DNA of 64,000 bases from Paracoccaceae bacterium. GTDB lineage: Bacteria; Pseudomonadota; Alphaproteobacteria; Rhodobacterales; Rhodobacteraceae. The notes under the pieces were generated by a model, which was not told the origin of the DNA, made no database searches, and saw only the letters and a program-made list of their open reading frames with translations. This document shows, one piece after another, positions 50,815 to 60,834 of the stretch. Each line of letters begins with the position of its first letter. Within the stretch, counting starts at the first letter, position 1. Location: positions 47,416 to 111,415 of the forward strand of contig JANREX010000026.1 in NCBI GenBank assembly GCA_030758115.1, in the 5' to 3' direction. The position numbers and the translations under genes are program-made.

Positions 50815-53800
50815 TCATACTTCCTGCACTTCCATGACACCCGGCAAGGACCGGATCGCCCCCTTGATCTGCGGATTCATCGGGAAATCCTGGCCTGTGT
50901 CGATCTCGGTCTCGCCGGGCAGGCCGGGGTCCATCAGGCAGAGCATCACCGGACCGCGCGGCAGGTTGCGCAGGCTTTCGGCGGCCTGTTCCAGCACCGA
51001 TGCCACCGAGGCGATGGCGCCCGCATCCTCGATGAAGATCCGCAGGCCCGTGGCGCCCGCCTCGGCCACGACACCGTCCATCGGGGTGACGGAGCGGCCA
51101 ACGGGATCGAACTGGCCCTCGTTGAACCGCGCCTCGAGTGTCATGACGACCTGGTGGGTCTGATCGAAGACGCGCCGGGCCGCGTCGAAATCATCGCAGA
51201 ACATCGCGATTCCCGAGACCTGGCTGGTGGGGTCGGAAATGTTCATGCGGAAGAACCGCGTGCCGCGCCCGGATTTGCGTTCCTGCAGGGCCGAGACCAG
51301 AACCCCCACCTTGCCGATGGCGCCACCGGCCTGCTCGGCCTTGGCCTGCAATTCGGCCAGCGTCATCACGTTGCGCCGCTTGAGGGCGGGCAGGTAGTCG
51401 TCCAGCGGATGACCGGACAGGTAGAAGCCGATGGCCTTGTGTTCCTCGTCCAGACGCTCGGTGGGCTGCCAATCGGCCACGGGCATCAGGCGCGGCTCCG
51501 GCAGGTCGTCGCCCGCCTCGCCGAACAGCGACACCTGGTTCGAGGCCTTCTGTTCGTGGATCGCCGCCGAATACCCCACCAGCGCATCCAGCGCCTCGAA
51601 CACGCGGCGGCGGTTGGCATCCAGCATGTCGAAGGCTCCGGCCCGCGCCAGCATTTCCAGCGGGCGCTTGCCCACGCGTTTCAGATCCACCCGGCGGGCG
51701 AAATCGAACAGCGTGACGAAGGGCTTTTCGCGCCCCGCCTCGTCACGGCGGGCGGCGGTGATCATCCGCATCGCCTCGATCCCCACGTTCTTGAGCGCGC
51801 CCAGGGCATAGACCAGCTTGCCCTCATGCACGGTGAACCCGGCCTCTGACCGGTTGACGCAGGGCGGCACGATCTCGATCGCCATGCCGCGGCGGACCTC
51901 CTCGGCATAGGTGGACAGCTTGTCGGTCAGGTGGCTGTCGCAATTCATGACGCCCGCCATGAACTCGACCGGGTGGTTCGCCTTCAGCCAGGCGGTCTGG
52001 TAGCTGACCACGGCATAGGCGGCGGCGTGCGATTTGTTGAAGCCGTAGTTGGCGAATTTCTCCAGAAGGTCGAAAACCTCGGACGCCTTCTTCTTGTCGA
52101 CGCCGTTGGCCATCGCGCCCTTTTCGAACTTGGGACGTTCCTTGGCCATCTCCTCGGCGATCTTCTTGCCCATGGCGCGGCGCAGCAGGTCGGCGCCGCC
52201 AAGGCTGTAGCCCGCCATCTCCTGCGCGATCTGCATCACCTGTTCCTGGTAGACGATGATGCCTTGGGTTTCCTCGAGGATATGGTCGATCAGCGGATGG
52301 ATCGATTCACGCGCCTTCAGCCCGTTCTTGACCTCGCAATAGGTGGGAATGTTCTCCATCGGGCCGGGACGATAGAGCGCCACCAGCGCCACGATATCCT
52401 CGATGCAGGTGGGCTTCATGCGCCGCAGCGCATCCATCATGCCGCTGGATTCCACCTGGAACACGGCCACGGTCTTGGCACTGGCATAAAGCCTGTAGGT
52501 CGCCTCGTCATCCAGCGGGATCGCACCGATATCGTCCATGGCCCCTTCGGGCGGATCGTAAAGCTGCACCCCGTCGGCGCGGATATTCAGATGCCGGCCC
52601 TGCCCCTTGATCAGGTCGACCGCGTTCTGGATCACGGTCAGCGTCTTGAGGCCCAGAAAGTCGAACTTGACCAGACCGGCCTGCTCGACCCATTTCATGT
52701 TGAACTGGGTGGCCGGCATGTCCGAGCGCGGGTCCTGATAGAGCGGCACCAGCCGGTCCAGCGGCCGGTCCCCGATCACCACGCCCGCGGCATGGGTGGA
52801 CGCGTTCCTCAGCAGGCCCTCGACCTGCTGACCATAGTCGAGAAGGCGTTTCACGACCTCTTCGGCGCGCACAGCCTCGCGCAGGCGTTCTTCCTGCGCC
52901 AGGGCCTGCTCGATGCTGACAGGCTTGACCCCCTCGACCGGGATCAGCTTGGACAGCCGGTCCACCTGCCCGTAAGGCATCTGCAGCACGCGCCCGATGT
53001 CGCGGACGGCGGCCTTGGACAGAAGCGCACCGAAGGTGATGATCTGGCCCACCTTGTCGCGGCCGTAACGGTCCTGCACGTAGCGGATCACCTCTTCGCG
53101 GCGATCCATGCAGAAGTCGATGTCGAAGTCGGGCATGCTGACCCGTTCGGGGTTCAGGAAGCGTTCGAACAGCAGGCTGTAGCGCAGCGGATCAAGGTCG
53201 GTGATCGTCAGCGCATAGGCCACCAGGCTGCCCGCACCCGAGCCGCGCCCCGGCCCCACGGGAATGTCGTGATCCTTGGCCCATTTGATGAAATCGGCCA
53301 CGATCAGGAAATAGCCGGGAAAGCCCATGCCCTCGATGATGCCCAGCTCGAACTCCAGGCGCTTGTCATAGTCCTCGACCGGGGCGGCATGGGGGATCAC
53401 GGCAAGGCGGGCGGCCAGACCTTCCTTGGCCTGGCGGCGCAATTCCTGCACCTCGTCATCGGCGAATTTCGGCAGGATCGGCGGGCGCTTGAACGCCTTG
53501 AAGGCACAGCGGCGCGCAATCTCGACGGTGTTCTGGATCGCCTCGGGCAGATCGGCGAACAGCGTCGCCATCTCTTGCGGCGACTTGAAATAATGCTGCG
53601 CGGTCAGGCGGCGGCGCGGCCCCTGCTGGTCGACATAAGCACCTTCAGCGATGCAGATCAGCGCATCATGCGCCTCGTACATGTCGGATTTCGGAAAATA
53701 GACATCGTTGGTGGCCACCAGCGGCAGGTCCATGGCATAGGCCATTTCGACAAAGCCGCGTTCGGACAGGCGTTCCGCCTCGGGCAGGCCACCGCCTTCG

Positions 53801-54336
53801 GGATGGCGCTGCAATTCGACATACAGCCGGTCGGGATAGATCCCGGCCAGCTTGCGCATCAGATCCTCGGCCGCCGGGCGCTGGCCTGCCCGCAGCAACC
53901 GGCCCACAGGGCCGTCCGGCCCGCCCGAGAGGCAGATCAGACCGGCGCTGAACTCCTGCAACTCCTCCAGCGTGACCTGCGGCAACTGCCCGGCCTTGTC
54001 CAGGTAGAGGCAGCTGTTCAGCCGCATCAGGTTTTCATATCCGGCCTCGCTCTGCGCCAGCAGCACGATCCCCGCCGGATCGCGCGGCCGCTCGCCCGGC
54101 TGGGCGGGCAGATAGGCGAGCGCGACCTGGCAGCCGATGATCGGCTGGATCCCTGCGCCGCTTGCCGCGACGGAAAATTCCAATGCGGCGAACATGTTGT
54201 TGGTATCGGTCACGGCCACGGCGGGCATGCCCGCCGCCGCGCACAGACCGGGCAGCTTCTTCAGCCGCACCGCCCCTTCCAGCAGGGAATACTCGGTATG
54301 GACGCGCAGGTGGATGAATCGGGGGGAATTGCTCAT
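50815..54336 (-). CDS. dnaE: DNA polymerase III alpha subunit
   Basis: A 1173-residue replicative polymerase. It opens with the PHP domain (FIHLRVHTEYSLLEGAVRL), followed by the polymerase core with the catalytic Asp pattern PDFDIDFCMDRREEVI. Thumb and fingers follow (VGPGRGSGAGSLVAYAL; FNMKWVEQAGLVKFDFLGLK). Then come a helix-hairpin-helix segment and a late OB-fold (KVGVLVSALQERKSGRGTRF). The length agrees with DnaE1 rather than the error-prone DnaE2. It is transcribed alone on the minus strand and diverges from xdhA by 211 bp. Confidence 0.98.
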   Translation of the reverse strand: MSNSPRFIHLRVHTEYSLLEGAVRLKKLPGLCAAAGMPAVAVTDTNNMFAALEFSVAASGAGIQPIIGCQVALAYLPAQPGERPRDPAGIVLLAQSEAGYENLMRLNSCLYLDKAGQLPQVTLEELQEFSAGLICLSGGPDGPVGRLLRAGQRPAAEDLMRKLAGIYPDRLYVELQRHPEGGGLPEAERLSERGFVEMAYAMDLPLVATNDVYFPKSDMYEAHDALICIAEGAYVDQQGPRRRLTAQHYFKSPQEMATLFADLPEAIQNTVEIARRCAFKAFKRPPILPKFADDEVQELRRQAKEGLAARLAVIPHAAPVEDYDKRLEFELGIIEGMGFPGYFLIVADFIKWAKDHDIPVGPGRGSGAGSLVAYALTITDLDPLRYSLLFERFLNPERVSMPDFDIDFCMDRREEVIRYVQDRYGRDKVGQIITFGALLSKAAVRDIGRVLQMPYGQVDRLSKLIPVEGVKPVSIEQALAQEERLREAVRAEEVVKRLLDYGQQVEGLLRNASTHAAGVVIGDRPLDRLVPLYQDPRSDMPATQFNMKWVEQAGLVKFDFLGLKTLTVIQNAVDLIKGQGRHLNIRADGVQLYDPPEGAMDDIGAIPLDDEATYRLYASAKTVAVFQVESSGMMDALRRMKPTCIEDIVALVALYRPGPMENIPTYCEVKNGLKARESIHPLIDHILEETQGIIVYQEQVMQIAQEMAGYSLGGADLLRRAMGKKIAEEMAKERPKFEKGAMANGVDKKKASEVFDLLEKFANYGFNKSHAAAYAVVSYQTAWLKANHPVEFMAGVMNCDSHLTDKLSTYAEEVRRGMAIEIVPPCVNRSEAGFTVHEGKLVYALGALKNVGIEAMRMITAARRDEAGREKPFVTLFDFARRVDLKRVGKRPLEMLARAGAFDMLDANRRRVFEALDALVGYSAAIHEQKASNQVSLFGEAGDDLPEPRLMPVADWQPTERLDEEHKAIGFYLSGHPLDDYLPALKRRNVMTLAELQAKAEQAGGAIGKVGVLVSALQERKSGRGTRFFRMNISDPTSQVSGIAMFCDDFDAARRVFDQTHQVVMTLEARFNEGQFDPVGRSVTPMDGVVAEAGATGLRIFIEDAGAIASVASVLEQAAESLRNLPRGPVMLCLMDPGLPGETEIDTGQDFPMNPQIKGAIRSLPGVMEVQEV

Positions 54337-54547
54337 GCGGGAAAGCTAGCGCATGGACCTGCCCTGCGAAAGCGCCGAAAAACCGGTCACGCCGGGGCGC
54401 GCCGAAACCCGCCATGCAGCTTTTTCTTGCCAAGAGGCCGAATCCGGGCTTTCCTGCAGGGAACCAACAGGGGCCCGCGCTGCTCTACGCCGCATCGAGA
54501 CAGCGCAACACGGGGCAAATAACCGGTAAGGCGGCAGGCTTTTCTGT

Positions 54548-55969
54548 ATGAATATCTCCTTTCTTCTGAACGGGGAAAGCGTGGTGCTCACCGATGTGGC
54601 ACCCACCGCGACCGCATTGGACTGGCTGCGCGAAACACGGGGACTGACCGCCACCAAGGAGGGCTGCAACGAGGGTGATTGCGGCGCCTGCACCGTGATG
54701 GTCACCGATCCCGACGGCACCAGCCGCGCATTGAACGCCTGCATCCTGTTCCTGCCGCAACTCGATGGCCGCGCCATCCGCACGGTCGAAGGGATCACCG
54801 GCCCGGACGGCAGCCTGCACCCGGTCCAACAGGCCATGGTGGATCACCACGGCAGCCAATGCGGCTTCTGCACGCCGGGCTTCATCGCCGCGATGGCGGT
54901 GGCGCATGCGAACGGGGACAGGGACCACGACACCGCGCTGGCCGGCAACCTGTGCCGCTGCACCGGCTATGCGCCGATCATCCGCGCGGCCCGCGCTGCC
55001 GAAAACAAGCCCGTGCCGGACTGGATGACCGCCGATCGCGACTTCTTCTTGCCGGAAATATCCGCGGGGGGATCGTCGAACCAAGGGTTCGACGTGGGGG
55101 GCGGCAAGCCCCCCGCCGCGGTGCAGCCTCGCTCCGCAGATGATCTGGCCGCTGCCTATGCGGCAAACCCCGATGCCACGCTGGTGGCGGGGGCCACGGA
55201 TGTGGGGCTTTGGGTCACCAAGCAGATGCGCGAACTGGGCCAGGTGATCTTTCTGAACCGCTGCGCCGATCTGCAGCTGATCGAGCATCGCGAGGACGGG
55301 ATGCGCATCGGGGCGGGTGTGACCATCGCGCGCCTGATCCCCGCGATCGAGGGGCTGCACCCCTCCTTCGCCGACATGCTGCGCCGCTATGGCTCGGCCC
55401 AGGTGCGTGCCGCGGCCACGATCGGGGGCAATATCGCCAATGGCTCACCCATCGGGGACGGCCCTCCGGCGCTGATTGCCTTGGGCGCGGTTCTGCATCT
55501 GCGGCAGGGCGACATGCGGCGCGAGATGCCGCTCGAGGATTTCTTTCTGGACTATGGCAAGCAGGATCGCCGCCCCGGCGAGTTCGTCGAGGCGATCAGC
55601 ATCCCGCAGCAGCCTGATCGGCTGCGCTGCTACAAGTTGTCAAAGCGCTTCGACCAGGACATCTCGGCGGTCTGCGGCTGTTTTTCCATCACGGTGACAG
55701 GGGGCCGTGTCGCGCAGGCGCGCATTGCCTTTGGCGGCATGGCCGGCACGCCGAAGCGCGCAACCAATGTCGAAGCTGCGCTGATCGGCCAGCCATGGTC
55801 AGAGGCGACGATCGACAGCGCGATGCGGGCCTTCGCGGCAGATTACACACCGCTGTCGGACATGCGTGCCTCGGCCGGCTACAGGCTTGAGGCTGCGGCG
55901 AACATGCTGCGGCGCTACTTCCTCGAAGATACGGGCCGGACCGCAGGGATCATGGAGGTGCAGCCATGA
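54548..55969 (+). CDS. xdhA: Xanthine dehydrogenase, iron-sulfur/FAD subunit
   Basis: A 473-residue small subunit of the bacterial XdhAB enzyme that oxidises hypoxanthine and xanthine to urate. The plant-type 2Fe-2S cluster is bound by CNEGDCGAC near residues 40-48, the second cluster by CGFCTPGF and CRCTGY. The FAD domain begins around residue 195 ([18 protein letters not shown]) and contains [19 protein letters not shown]. In the linker, residues about 165-189 are encoded by the full GATATTT-family element C in antisense orientation and look unlike the rest. The start is ATG 54548; it overlaps xdhB by ATGA. Confidence 0.95.
   Translation: MNISFLLNGESVVLTDVAPTATALDWLRETRGLTATKEGCNEGDCGACTVMVTDPDGTSRALNACILFLPQLDGRAIRTVEGITGPDGSLHPVQQAMVDHHGSQCGFCTPGFIAAMAVAHANGDRDHDTALAGNLCRCTGYAPIIRAARAAENKPVPDWMTADRDFFLPEISAGGSSNQGFDVGGGKPPAAVQPRSADDLAAAYAANPDATLVAGATDVGLWVTKQMRELGQVIFLNRCADLQLIEHREDGMRIGAGVTIARLIPAIEGLHPSFADMLRRYGSAQVRAAATIGGNIANGSPIGDGPPALIALGAVLHLRQGDMRREMPLEDFFLDYGKQDRRPGEFVEAISIPQQPDRLRCYKLSKRFDQDISAVCGCFSITVTGGRVAQARIAFGGMAGTPKRATNVEAALIGQPWSEATIDSAMRAFAADYTPLSDMRASAGYRLEAAANMLRRYFLEDTGRTAGIMEVQP
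55042..55114 (-). repeat. GATATTT-family dispersed repeat, full copy C, inside xdhA
   Basis: Read on the minus strand this 73-bp element consists of a G6C/GC6 hairpin (GGGGGGCTTGCCGCCCCCC), an 8-bp hairpin CGTCGAAC/GTTCGACG with loop CCTTG, a run of C, and the tail GGATATTTCCGGCAAGAAGAAG. The architecture equals that of copy D in xdhB. Its length keeps the xdhA frame open. It encodes a Gly/Pro-rich linker between the Fe-S and FAD domains. Confidence 0.85.
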
Positions 55970-58332
55970 GCGTCGCCAAACCCCTGCCCCATGACGCGGC
56001 CCGCCTGCATGTGACGGGTCAGGCGCGCTATGTGGATGACATCCCCCTGCCCGCCGATACGTTGCACCTGGCCTTCGGCCTGTCCGGCGTGGCGCGGGGC
56101 CGGATCACCGGCATGGACCTGTCGGCGGTGCGCGCCGCACCCGGCGTGGTGATGGTGCTGACGGCGGATGATCTGCCCTTTGCCAATGACGTCTCGCCCT
56201 CGGCCCATGATGAGCCCTTGCTGGCCACGGGCGCGGTCCATTATGTGGGCCAGCCGGTCTTTGCCGTGGTCGCTGACAGTCATCTGGCGGCGCGGCATGC
56301 CGCAAGACTGGGCCAGATCGACTATGCCGAAGAGGCGCCGATCCTGACCATCGACCAGGCCCTGGCCGCCGACAGCCGGTTCGAGGATGGCCCGCGCATC
56401 TACGCCAAGGGCGATGCGCCCGCCGCCATTGCAGCCGCGCCCCATCGCGTCGAGGGTCGGTTCGAGATCGGCGGGCAGGAGCATTTCTACCTTGAGGGCC
56501 AGGCGGCCCTGGCCCTGCCGCAGGAAGGCGGGGACATGGTGGTGCACAGTTCCACCCAGCACCCGACCGAGATCCAGCACAAGGTCGCCGAGGCGCTGGG
56601 TGTGCCCATGCATGCCGTGCGGGTCGAGGTGCGCCGCATGGGTGGCGGTTTCGGCGGCAAGGAAAGCCAGGGCAATGCGCTGGCCGTGGCCTGCGCGATC
56701 GCGGCATCCCTGACCGGACGGCCCTGCAAGATGCGCTATGACCGCGATGACGACATGGTGATCACCGGCAAACGGCATGATTTCCGCATCGACTATGTCG
56801 CGGGCTTCGATGATGCGGGGCGGGTTCTTGGCGTGGACTTCGTGCACCATGTCCGCTGCGGCTGGGCGCAGGACCTGTCGCTGCCAGTGGCGGATCGGGC
56901 GATGCTGCATGCCGACAATGCCTATCTGCTGGAGAATGCCCGGATCGAGAGCCACCGGCTGAAGACCAATACGCAAAGCGCGACCGCGTTCCGTGGCTTT
57001 GGCGGCCCGCAGGGCATGGTCGGGATCGAACGGGTGATGGATCACATCGCCCATCACCTGGGCCGCGACCCGCTGGCGGTGCGGCGGGCGAACTACTACG
57101 CCGAGGCCGCGCCTGCGGCGGGCGGCGCAGGGGGGCTGTCCGCCCCCCCGTTCACCACTGGTGAACGCCCCCCCGAGGATATTTCGGGCAAGAAGAAACA
57201 GACCACGCCCTACGGGATGGACGTCGAGGATTTCATTCTGCACGCGATGACGGACAGGCTTGCGACCGAGGCCGGGTATGACGCGCGGCGGCAGGCCGTG
57301 GCGGCGTGGAACGCGGCGCAGCCGGTTCTGAAACGCGGGTTGGCCCTGACGCCGGTGAAGTTCGGGATCTCTTTCACGCTGACCCATCTGAACCAGGCGG
57401 GGGCCCTGGTGCATGTCTACCAGGATGGATCGGTGCACATGAACCATGGCGGCACCGAGATGGGACAGGGCCTGTTCCAGAAGGTGGCGCAGGTGGCGGC
57501 GGCGCGGTTCGGGCTGGACGTGGGGGCGGTGAAGATCACCGCGACCGATACGGGCAAGGTGCCCAATACCTCGGCCACGGCTGCCTCGTCAGGTTCGGAT
57601 CTGAACGGCATGGCGGTCAAGGCCGCCTGCGACACGATACGCGACCGCATGGCCGCGCATCTGGCGGGGCTGCATCGGGTCGATGCCGCATCGGTATGTT
57701 TCGAGGGCGGGCAGGTCTTGGTGGGCGAGGCGCGTTACAGCTTTGCCGAGGCCGCACAGATGGCCTATGCCGCAAGGGTCAGCCTGTCGGCGACCGGCTT
57801 CTATGCCACGCCGAAGGTCGAATGGGATCGCATCCGCGGGCATGGGCGTCCGTTCTTCTATTTCGCCTATGGTGCGGCGCTGACCGAGGTGGTGATCGAC
57901 ACGCTGACCGGCGAGACGCGGATCCTGCGGGCCGATCTGCTGCATGACGCGGGCGCCAGCCTGAACCCGGCGCTGGATATCGGCCAGATCGAGGGCGGCT
58001 ACGTGCAGGGCGCGGGCTGGCTGACGATGGAGGAACTGGTCTGGGACGACAAAGGCCGGCTGCGCACCCATGCGCCGTCGACCTACAAGATCCCCGCGAT
58101 CTCGGACCGGCCCGCGGTGTTCAACGTCGCGCTCTGGGAGGGGGCGAACCGGGAGGAGACGGTCTATCGCTCCAAGGCGGTGGGCGAGCCGCCCTTCATG
58201 CTGGGGATTTCGGCGCTGATGGCGATCTCGGACGCGGTGGCGGCTTGCGGGCCGGGCTATCCGGCCCTGGATGCACCAGCCACGCCAGAGCGCATCCTGG
58301 CAGCCGTACGGCGGGTGCGCGATGGGATTTGA
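55966..58332 (+). CDS. xdhB: Xanthine dehydrogenase, molybdenum subunit
   Basis: A 788-residue molybdopterin-binding subunit. Motifs: [16 protein letters not shown] at the start, [11 protein letters not shown], the substrate-site Arg region [25 protein letters not shown] for the cofactor and [13 protein letters not shown] with the catalytic Glu close to the end. Residues about 389-412 come from the full GATATTT-family element D and form a Gly/Pro/Lys insertion in a loop between NYYAEA and [10 protein letters not shown]. It overlaps xdhA by 4 bp and xdhC by 11 bp. Confidence 0.96.
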   Translation: MSVAKPLPHDAARLHVTGQARYVDDIPLPADTLHLAFGLSGVARGRITGMDLSAVRAAPGVVMVLTADDLPFANDVSPSAHDEPLLATGAVHYVGQPVFAVVADSHLAARHAARLGQIDYAEEAPILTIDQALAADSRFEDGPRIYAKGDAPAAIAAAPHRVEGRFEIGGQEHFYLEGQAALALPQEGGDMVVHSSTQHPTEIQHKVAEALGVPMHAVRVEVRRMGGGFGGKESQGNALAVACAIAASLTGRPCKMRYDRDDDMVITGKRHDFRIDYVAGFDDAGRVLGVDFVHHVRCGWAQDLSLPVADRAMLHADNAYLLENARIESHRLKTNTQSATAFRGFGGPQGMVGIERVMDHIAHHLGRDPLAVRRANYYAEAAPAAGGAGGLSAPPFTTGERPPEDISGKKKQTTPYGMDVEDFILHAMTDRLATEAGYDARRQAVAAWNAAQPVLKRGLALTPVKFGISFTLTHLNQAGALVHVYQDGSVHMNHGGTEMGQGLFQKVAQVAAARFGLDVGAVKITATDTGKVPNTSATAASSGSDLNGMAVKAACDTIRDRMAAHLAGLHRVDAASVCFEGGQVLVGEARYSFAEAAQMAYAARVSLSATGFYATPKVEWDRIRGHGRPFFYFAYGAALTEVVIDTLTGETRILRADLLHDAGASLNPALDIGQIEGGYVQGAGWLTMEELVWDDKGRLRTHAPSTYKIPAISDRPAVFNVALWEGANREETVYRSKAVGEPPFMLGISALMAISDAVAACGPGYPALDAPATPERILAAVRRVRDGI
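57130..57199 (+). repeat. GATATTT-family dispersed repeat, full copy D, inside xdhB
   Basis: A 70-bp element: G6C/GC6 hairpin (GGGGGGCTGTCCGCCCCCC), hairpin CGTTCACC/GGTGAACG with loop ACT, C-run, then GAGGATATTTCGGGCAAGAA and GAAAC. It keeps the reading frame of xdhB and encodes part of a loop. Hairpin 2 shares position and length with that of copy C but not its sequence. Confidence 0.85.
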
Positions 58333-59272
58333 CCTGGATGCCCTGCACAGCGCCCTGCAGCGCCATGGCCGTGTCGCCCGGGTGGTGATCGCCGAGGTCC
58401 GCGGGTCGGCGCCGCGCGAAGTGGGCGCGGCGATGCTGGTCTGGCCCGAGGGGCAGTCGGGCACCATCGGCGGCGGCGCGCTGGAGCATCAGGCGGCGCA
58501 GGCGGCGCGCGCGATGCTGGCAGGCGGCGCCCCCATGCGGTTGACGCGGCACGCGCTGGGCCCCGACCTGGGGCAATGCTGCGGCGGCAGCCTGCAGCTT
58601 TTGACCGAGGTGCATGACGCAGCGACCCTGGCGGCCTTGCAAGGGCGGGAGGTGATCGCGCGTCCCGTCGCGCCGGGCGCCGCGATGCCCCTTGCGGTGC
58701 AACGCCTTCTGAACGGCGCACGCGCGCAGGGGCAGCGGCCTGCGCCGCAGCTCATGGCGGGATGGATGATCGAACCGCTGGCGCGCGCGTCGGTGCCGCT
58801 CTGGATCTGGGGGGCGGGCCATGTGGGGCGCGCGCTTGTGGCCACGCTGTCCCCGCTGCCCGACCTGGCGATCACATGGGTCGACACGGGACCCGCCCGC
58901 TATCCTGAAGACATCCCCGCAGGCGTCACCGCCCTGCCCGCCGCCGATCCCGCGCGGCTGGTGCCACACGCGCCGCGTGATGCGCATCACCTGATCCTGA
59001 CCTATTCCCATGCGCTGGACCTGGCGCTGTGCCACGGCTTGCTGGGGCATGGGTTTGCCACCACGGGTCTGATCGGGTCGGCCACCAAATGGGCGCGCTT
59101 TCGGTCGCGTCTGGGCGCGCTGGGCCATGCGCCTGCCCAAATCGCGCGCATCCGCTGCCCCATCGGGATACCCGGCCTGGGCAAACACCCGCAGGCGATT
59201 GCCATTGGTGTCGCCTCGGGCTTATTGAGCGATATCGCGGCCACATCCGACAGAAGGGAACGCAGCGCATGA
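58322..59272 (+). CDS. xdhC: Xanthine dehydrogenase accessory protein XdhC
   Basis: A 316-residue maturation factor that binds the molybdenum cofactor, promotes its sulfuration and inserts it into XdhB. The N-terminal block VVIAEVRGSAPREVGAAMLV with GTIGGGALEHQA and DLGQCCGGSLQLL is diagnostic; the C-terminal part has a Rossmann fold (LWIWGAGHVGRALVATLS) and late GLGKHPQAIAIGVASGLL. The start ATG 58322 lies 11 bp inside xdhB. It overlaps the ATPase gene by ATGA. Confidence 0.94.
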   Translation: MGFDLDALHSALQRHGRVARVVIAEVRGSAPREVGAAMLVWPEGQSGTIGGGALEHQAAQAARAMLAGGAPMRLTRHALGPDLGQCCGGSLQLLTEVHDAATLAALQGREVIARPVAPGAAMPLAVQRLLNGARAQGQRPAPQLMAGWMIEPLARASVPLWIWGAGHVGRALVATLSPLPDLAITWVDTGPARYPEDIPAGVTALPAADPARLVPHAPRDAHHLILTYSHALDLALCHGLLGHGFATTGLIGSATKWARFRSRLGALGHAPAQIARIRCPIGIPGLGKHPQAIAIGVASGLLSDIAATSDRRERSA

Positions 59273-60786
59273 CGGCACCGGTTCTGAGCATCAAGGGCCT
59301 GACAAAGGCCTATCCGGGCGTTGTGGCGAATTCCGATGTGTCCTTCGAGGTGATGGAAGGCGAGGTGCATGCCCTCCTGGGCGAGAATGGCGCGGGCAAG
59401 TCCACCCTGGTCAAGATGATATACGGGCTGGTCAAGCCCGACCACGGGAGCATGACCTTCCAGGGCAAAGCCTATGCGCCCGCCGAGCCGCGCGCCGCGC
59501 GCGCCGCCGGCGTGGCGATGGTCTTCCAGCATTTTTCCCTGTTCGACGCGCTGAACGTGGCCGAAAACATCGCGCTGGGGATGGAGCATCCGCCGCGCCT
59601 TGCCGATCTGGCCGGGCGGATCCGCGAGGTGTCGGAAACCTATGGCCTGCCGCTGGATCCGTTCCGCACCGTGGGCGATTTGTCGGCGGGTGAACGCCAG
59701 CGGGTCGAGATCATCCGCTGCCTGTTGCAGGATCCGCGCCTGCTGATCATGGACGAGCCGACATCGGTGCTGACCCCGCAGGAGGTGGAGATCCTGTTCC
59801 AGACCCTGCGCAAGCTGACCGCCGAAGGTGTGGCGATCCTCTATATCAGTCACAAGCTGGAAGAGATCCGCACCTTGTGCGACACGGCGACGATCCTGCG
59901 GCTGGGCAAGAAGGTCGCCACCTGCACCCCCGCCGATACCACCGCGCGGGCGCTGGCCGAAATGATGGTGGGCACGGTGCTGCATACGCCCGAACGTAGC
60001 GGGCGCGCGCTGGGCGATGTGGCGCTGGAACTGAGCGGGTTGTCGATCCGCTCGCCCTCGGCCTTTGGATGTTCGCTCAAGCAGATCAGCCTTGCGGTCC
60101 GGCAAGGCGAGGTGCTGGGTCTTGGCGGGGTCGCGGGCAACGGGCAGGATGAGTTGCTGGGCGCGCTGTCGGGCGAATTGCGCAGTGGCCCGGACATGGT
60201 GCGGATGCATGGCAAGGCCATCGGCATGCTGGGCCCGATGGAGCGACGGCGGATCGGGCTTTTGTGCGCGCCCGAGGAACGTCTGGGTCATGCGGCGGCG
60301 CCTGACATGAGCCTGACCGAAAACGCGATGCTGACCGGATCGCTGCGCGAGGGGCTGGAACGGCGCGGTTTTCTGGATTGGGGCCGCGCCAGGGGGTTTG
60401 CCGAGGCGATCATCGCCCGCTTCGACGTGCGCACGCCCGGCCCCGGCAATGCGGCCAGGTCGCTGTCGGGGGGCAATCTGCAGAAATTCGTCATCGGTCG
60501 CGAGGTCATGCAGCGTCCGGAAGTGCTGGTGGTCAATCAGCCGACATGGGGCGTCGATGCCTCGGCCGCCGCCGCGATCCGGCAGGCGCTGCTGGATCTG
60601 GCGGCGGGCGGCACGGCGGTCGTGGTGATCAGCCAGGATCTGGACGAGCTGATGGAGATCGCGGACAGGTTCGGCGCGCTGAACGAGGGGCGTCTGTCGC
60701 GCATCCGGCCCACATCCGAGCTGAATATCGAGGAAATCGGCCTGATGATGGGTGGTGCCCATGACATGGAGGTGGCGCATGTCTGA
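59269..60786 (+). CDS. ABC importer ATPase of the nucleoside/purine (BMP-type) family
   Basis: A 505-residue protein with two ABC modules, as in carbohydrate and nucleoside importers of the RbsA/NupA type. Module 1: Walker A GENGAGKSTLVK, signature LSAGERQRVEI, Walker B LLIMDEPTSVL. Module 2: Walker A is degenerate (GVAGNGQDELL), signature LSGGNLQKFVIG, and a final VVINQPTWGVD-like region (VVNQPTWGVDASA). ATGA overlap with xdhC ties import to xanthine oxidation. The likely cargo is purine bases or nucleosides. Confidence 0.92.
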   Translation: MTAPVLSIKGLTKAYPGVVANSDVSFEVMEGEVHALLGENGAGKSTLVKMIYGLVKPDHGSMTFQGKAYAPAEPRAARAAGVAMVFQHFSLFDALNVAENIALGMEHPPRLADLAGRIREVSETYGLPLDPFRTVGDLSAGERQRVEIIRCLLQDPRLLIMDEPTSVLTPQEVEILFQTLRKLTAEGVAILYISHKLEEIRTLCDTATILRLGKKVATCTPADTTARALAEMMVGTVLHTPERSGRALGDVALELSGLSIRSPSAFGCSLKQISLAVRQGEVLGLGGVAGNGQDELLGALSGELRSGPDMVRMHGKAIGMLGPMERRRIGLLCAPEERLGHAAAPDMSLTENAMLTGSLREGLERRGFLDWGRARGFAEAIIARFDVRTPGPGNAARSLSGGNLQKFVIGREVMQRPEVLVVNQPTWGVDASAAAAIRQALLDLAAGGTAVVVISQDLDELMEIADRFGALNEGRLSRIRPTSELNIEEIGLMMGGAHDMEVAHV

Positions 60787-60794
60787 GGCGTTGG

Positions 60795-60830
60795 CGCGTG
60801 AGTATTTGAAGAACGATGAAGGAGGGGCCG
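60795..60830 (+). repeat. GATATTT-family dispersed repeat, degenerate copy F
   Basis: CGCGTGAGTATTTGAAGAAC followed by GATGAAGGAGGGGCCG lies between the ATPase stop (60786) and the permease start (60835). It matches copy E in 49690-49723 with few changes. Its end supplies the AAGGAGG Shine-Dalgarno sequence of the permease gene, so the element now serves translation. Confidence 0.65.
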
Positions 60831-60834
60831 CGCC

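Noticed and set aside
51931..54522. Open frame of about 860 codons on the plus strand opposite dnaE
   Set aside because: The composition is typical of antisense frames to a GC-rich gene; dnaE with all its motifs occupies the other strand.
57150..57166. GTTCACC..GGTGAAC as a LexA or other regulator operator
   Set aside because: It lies inside xdhB, is part of the repeat element with the same layout in xdhA, and its sequence is not conserved between the two copies.
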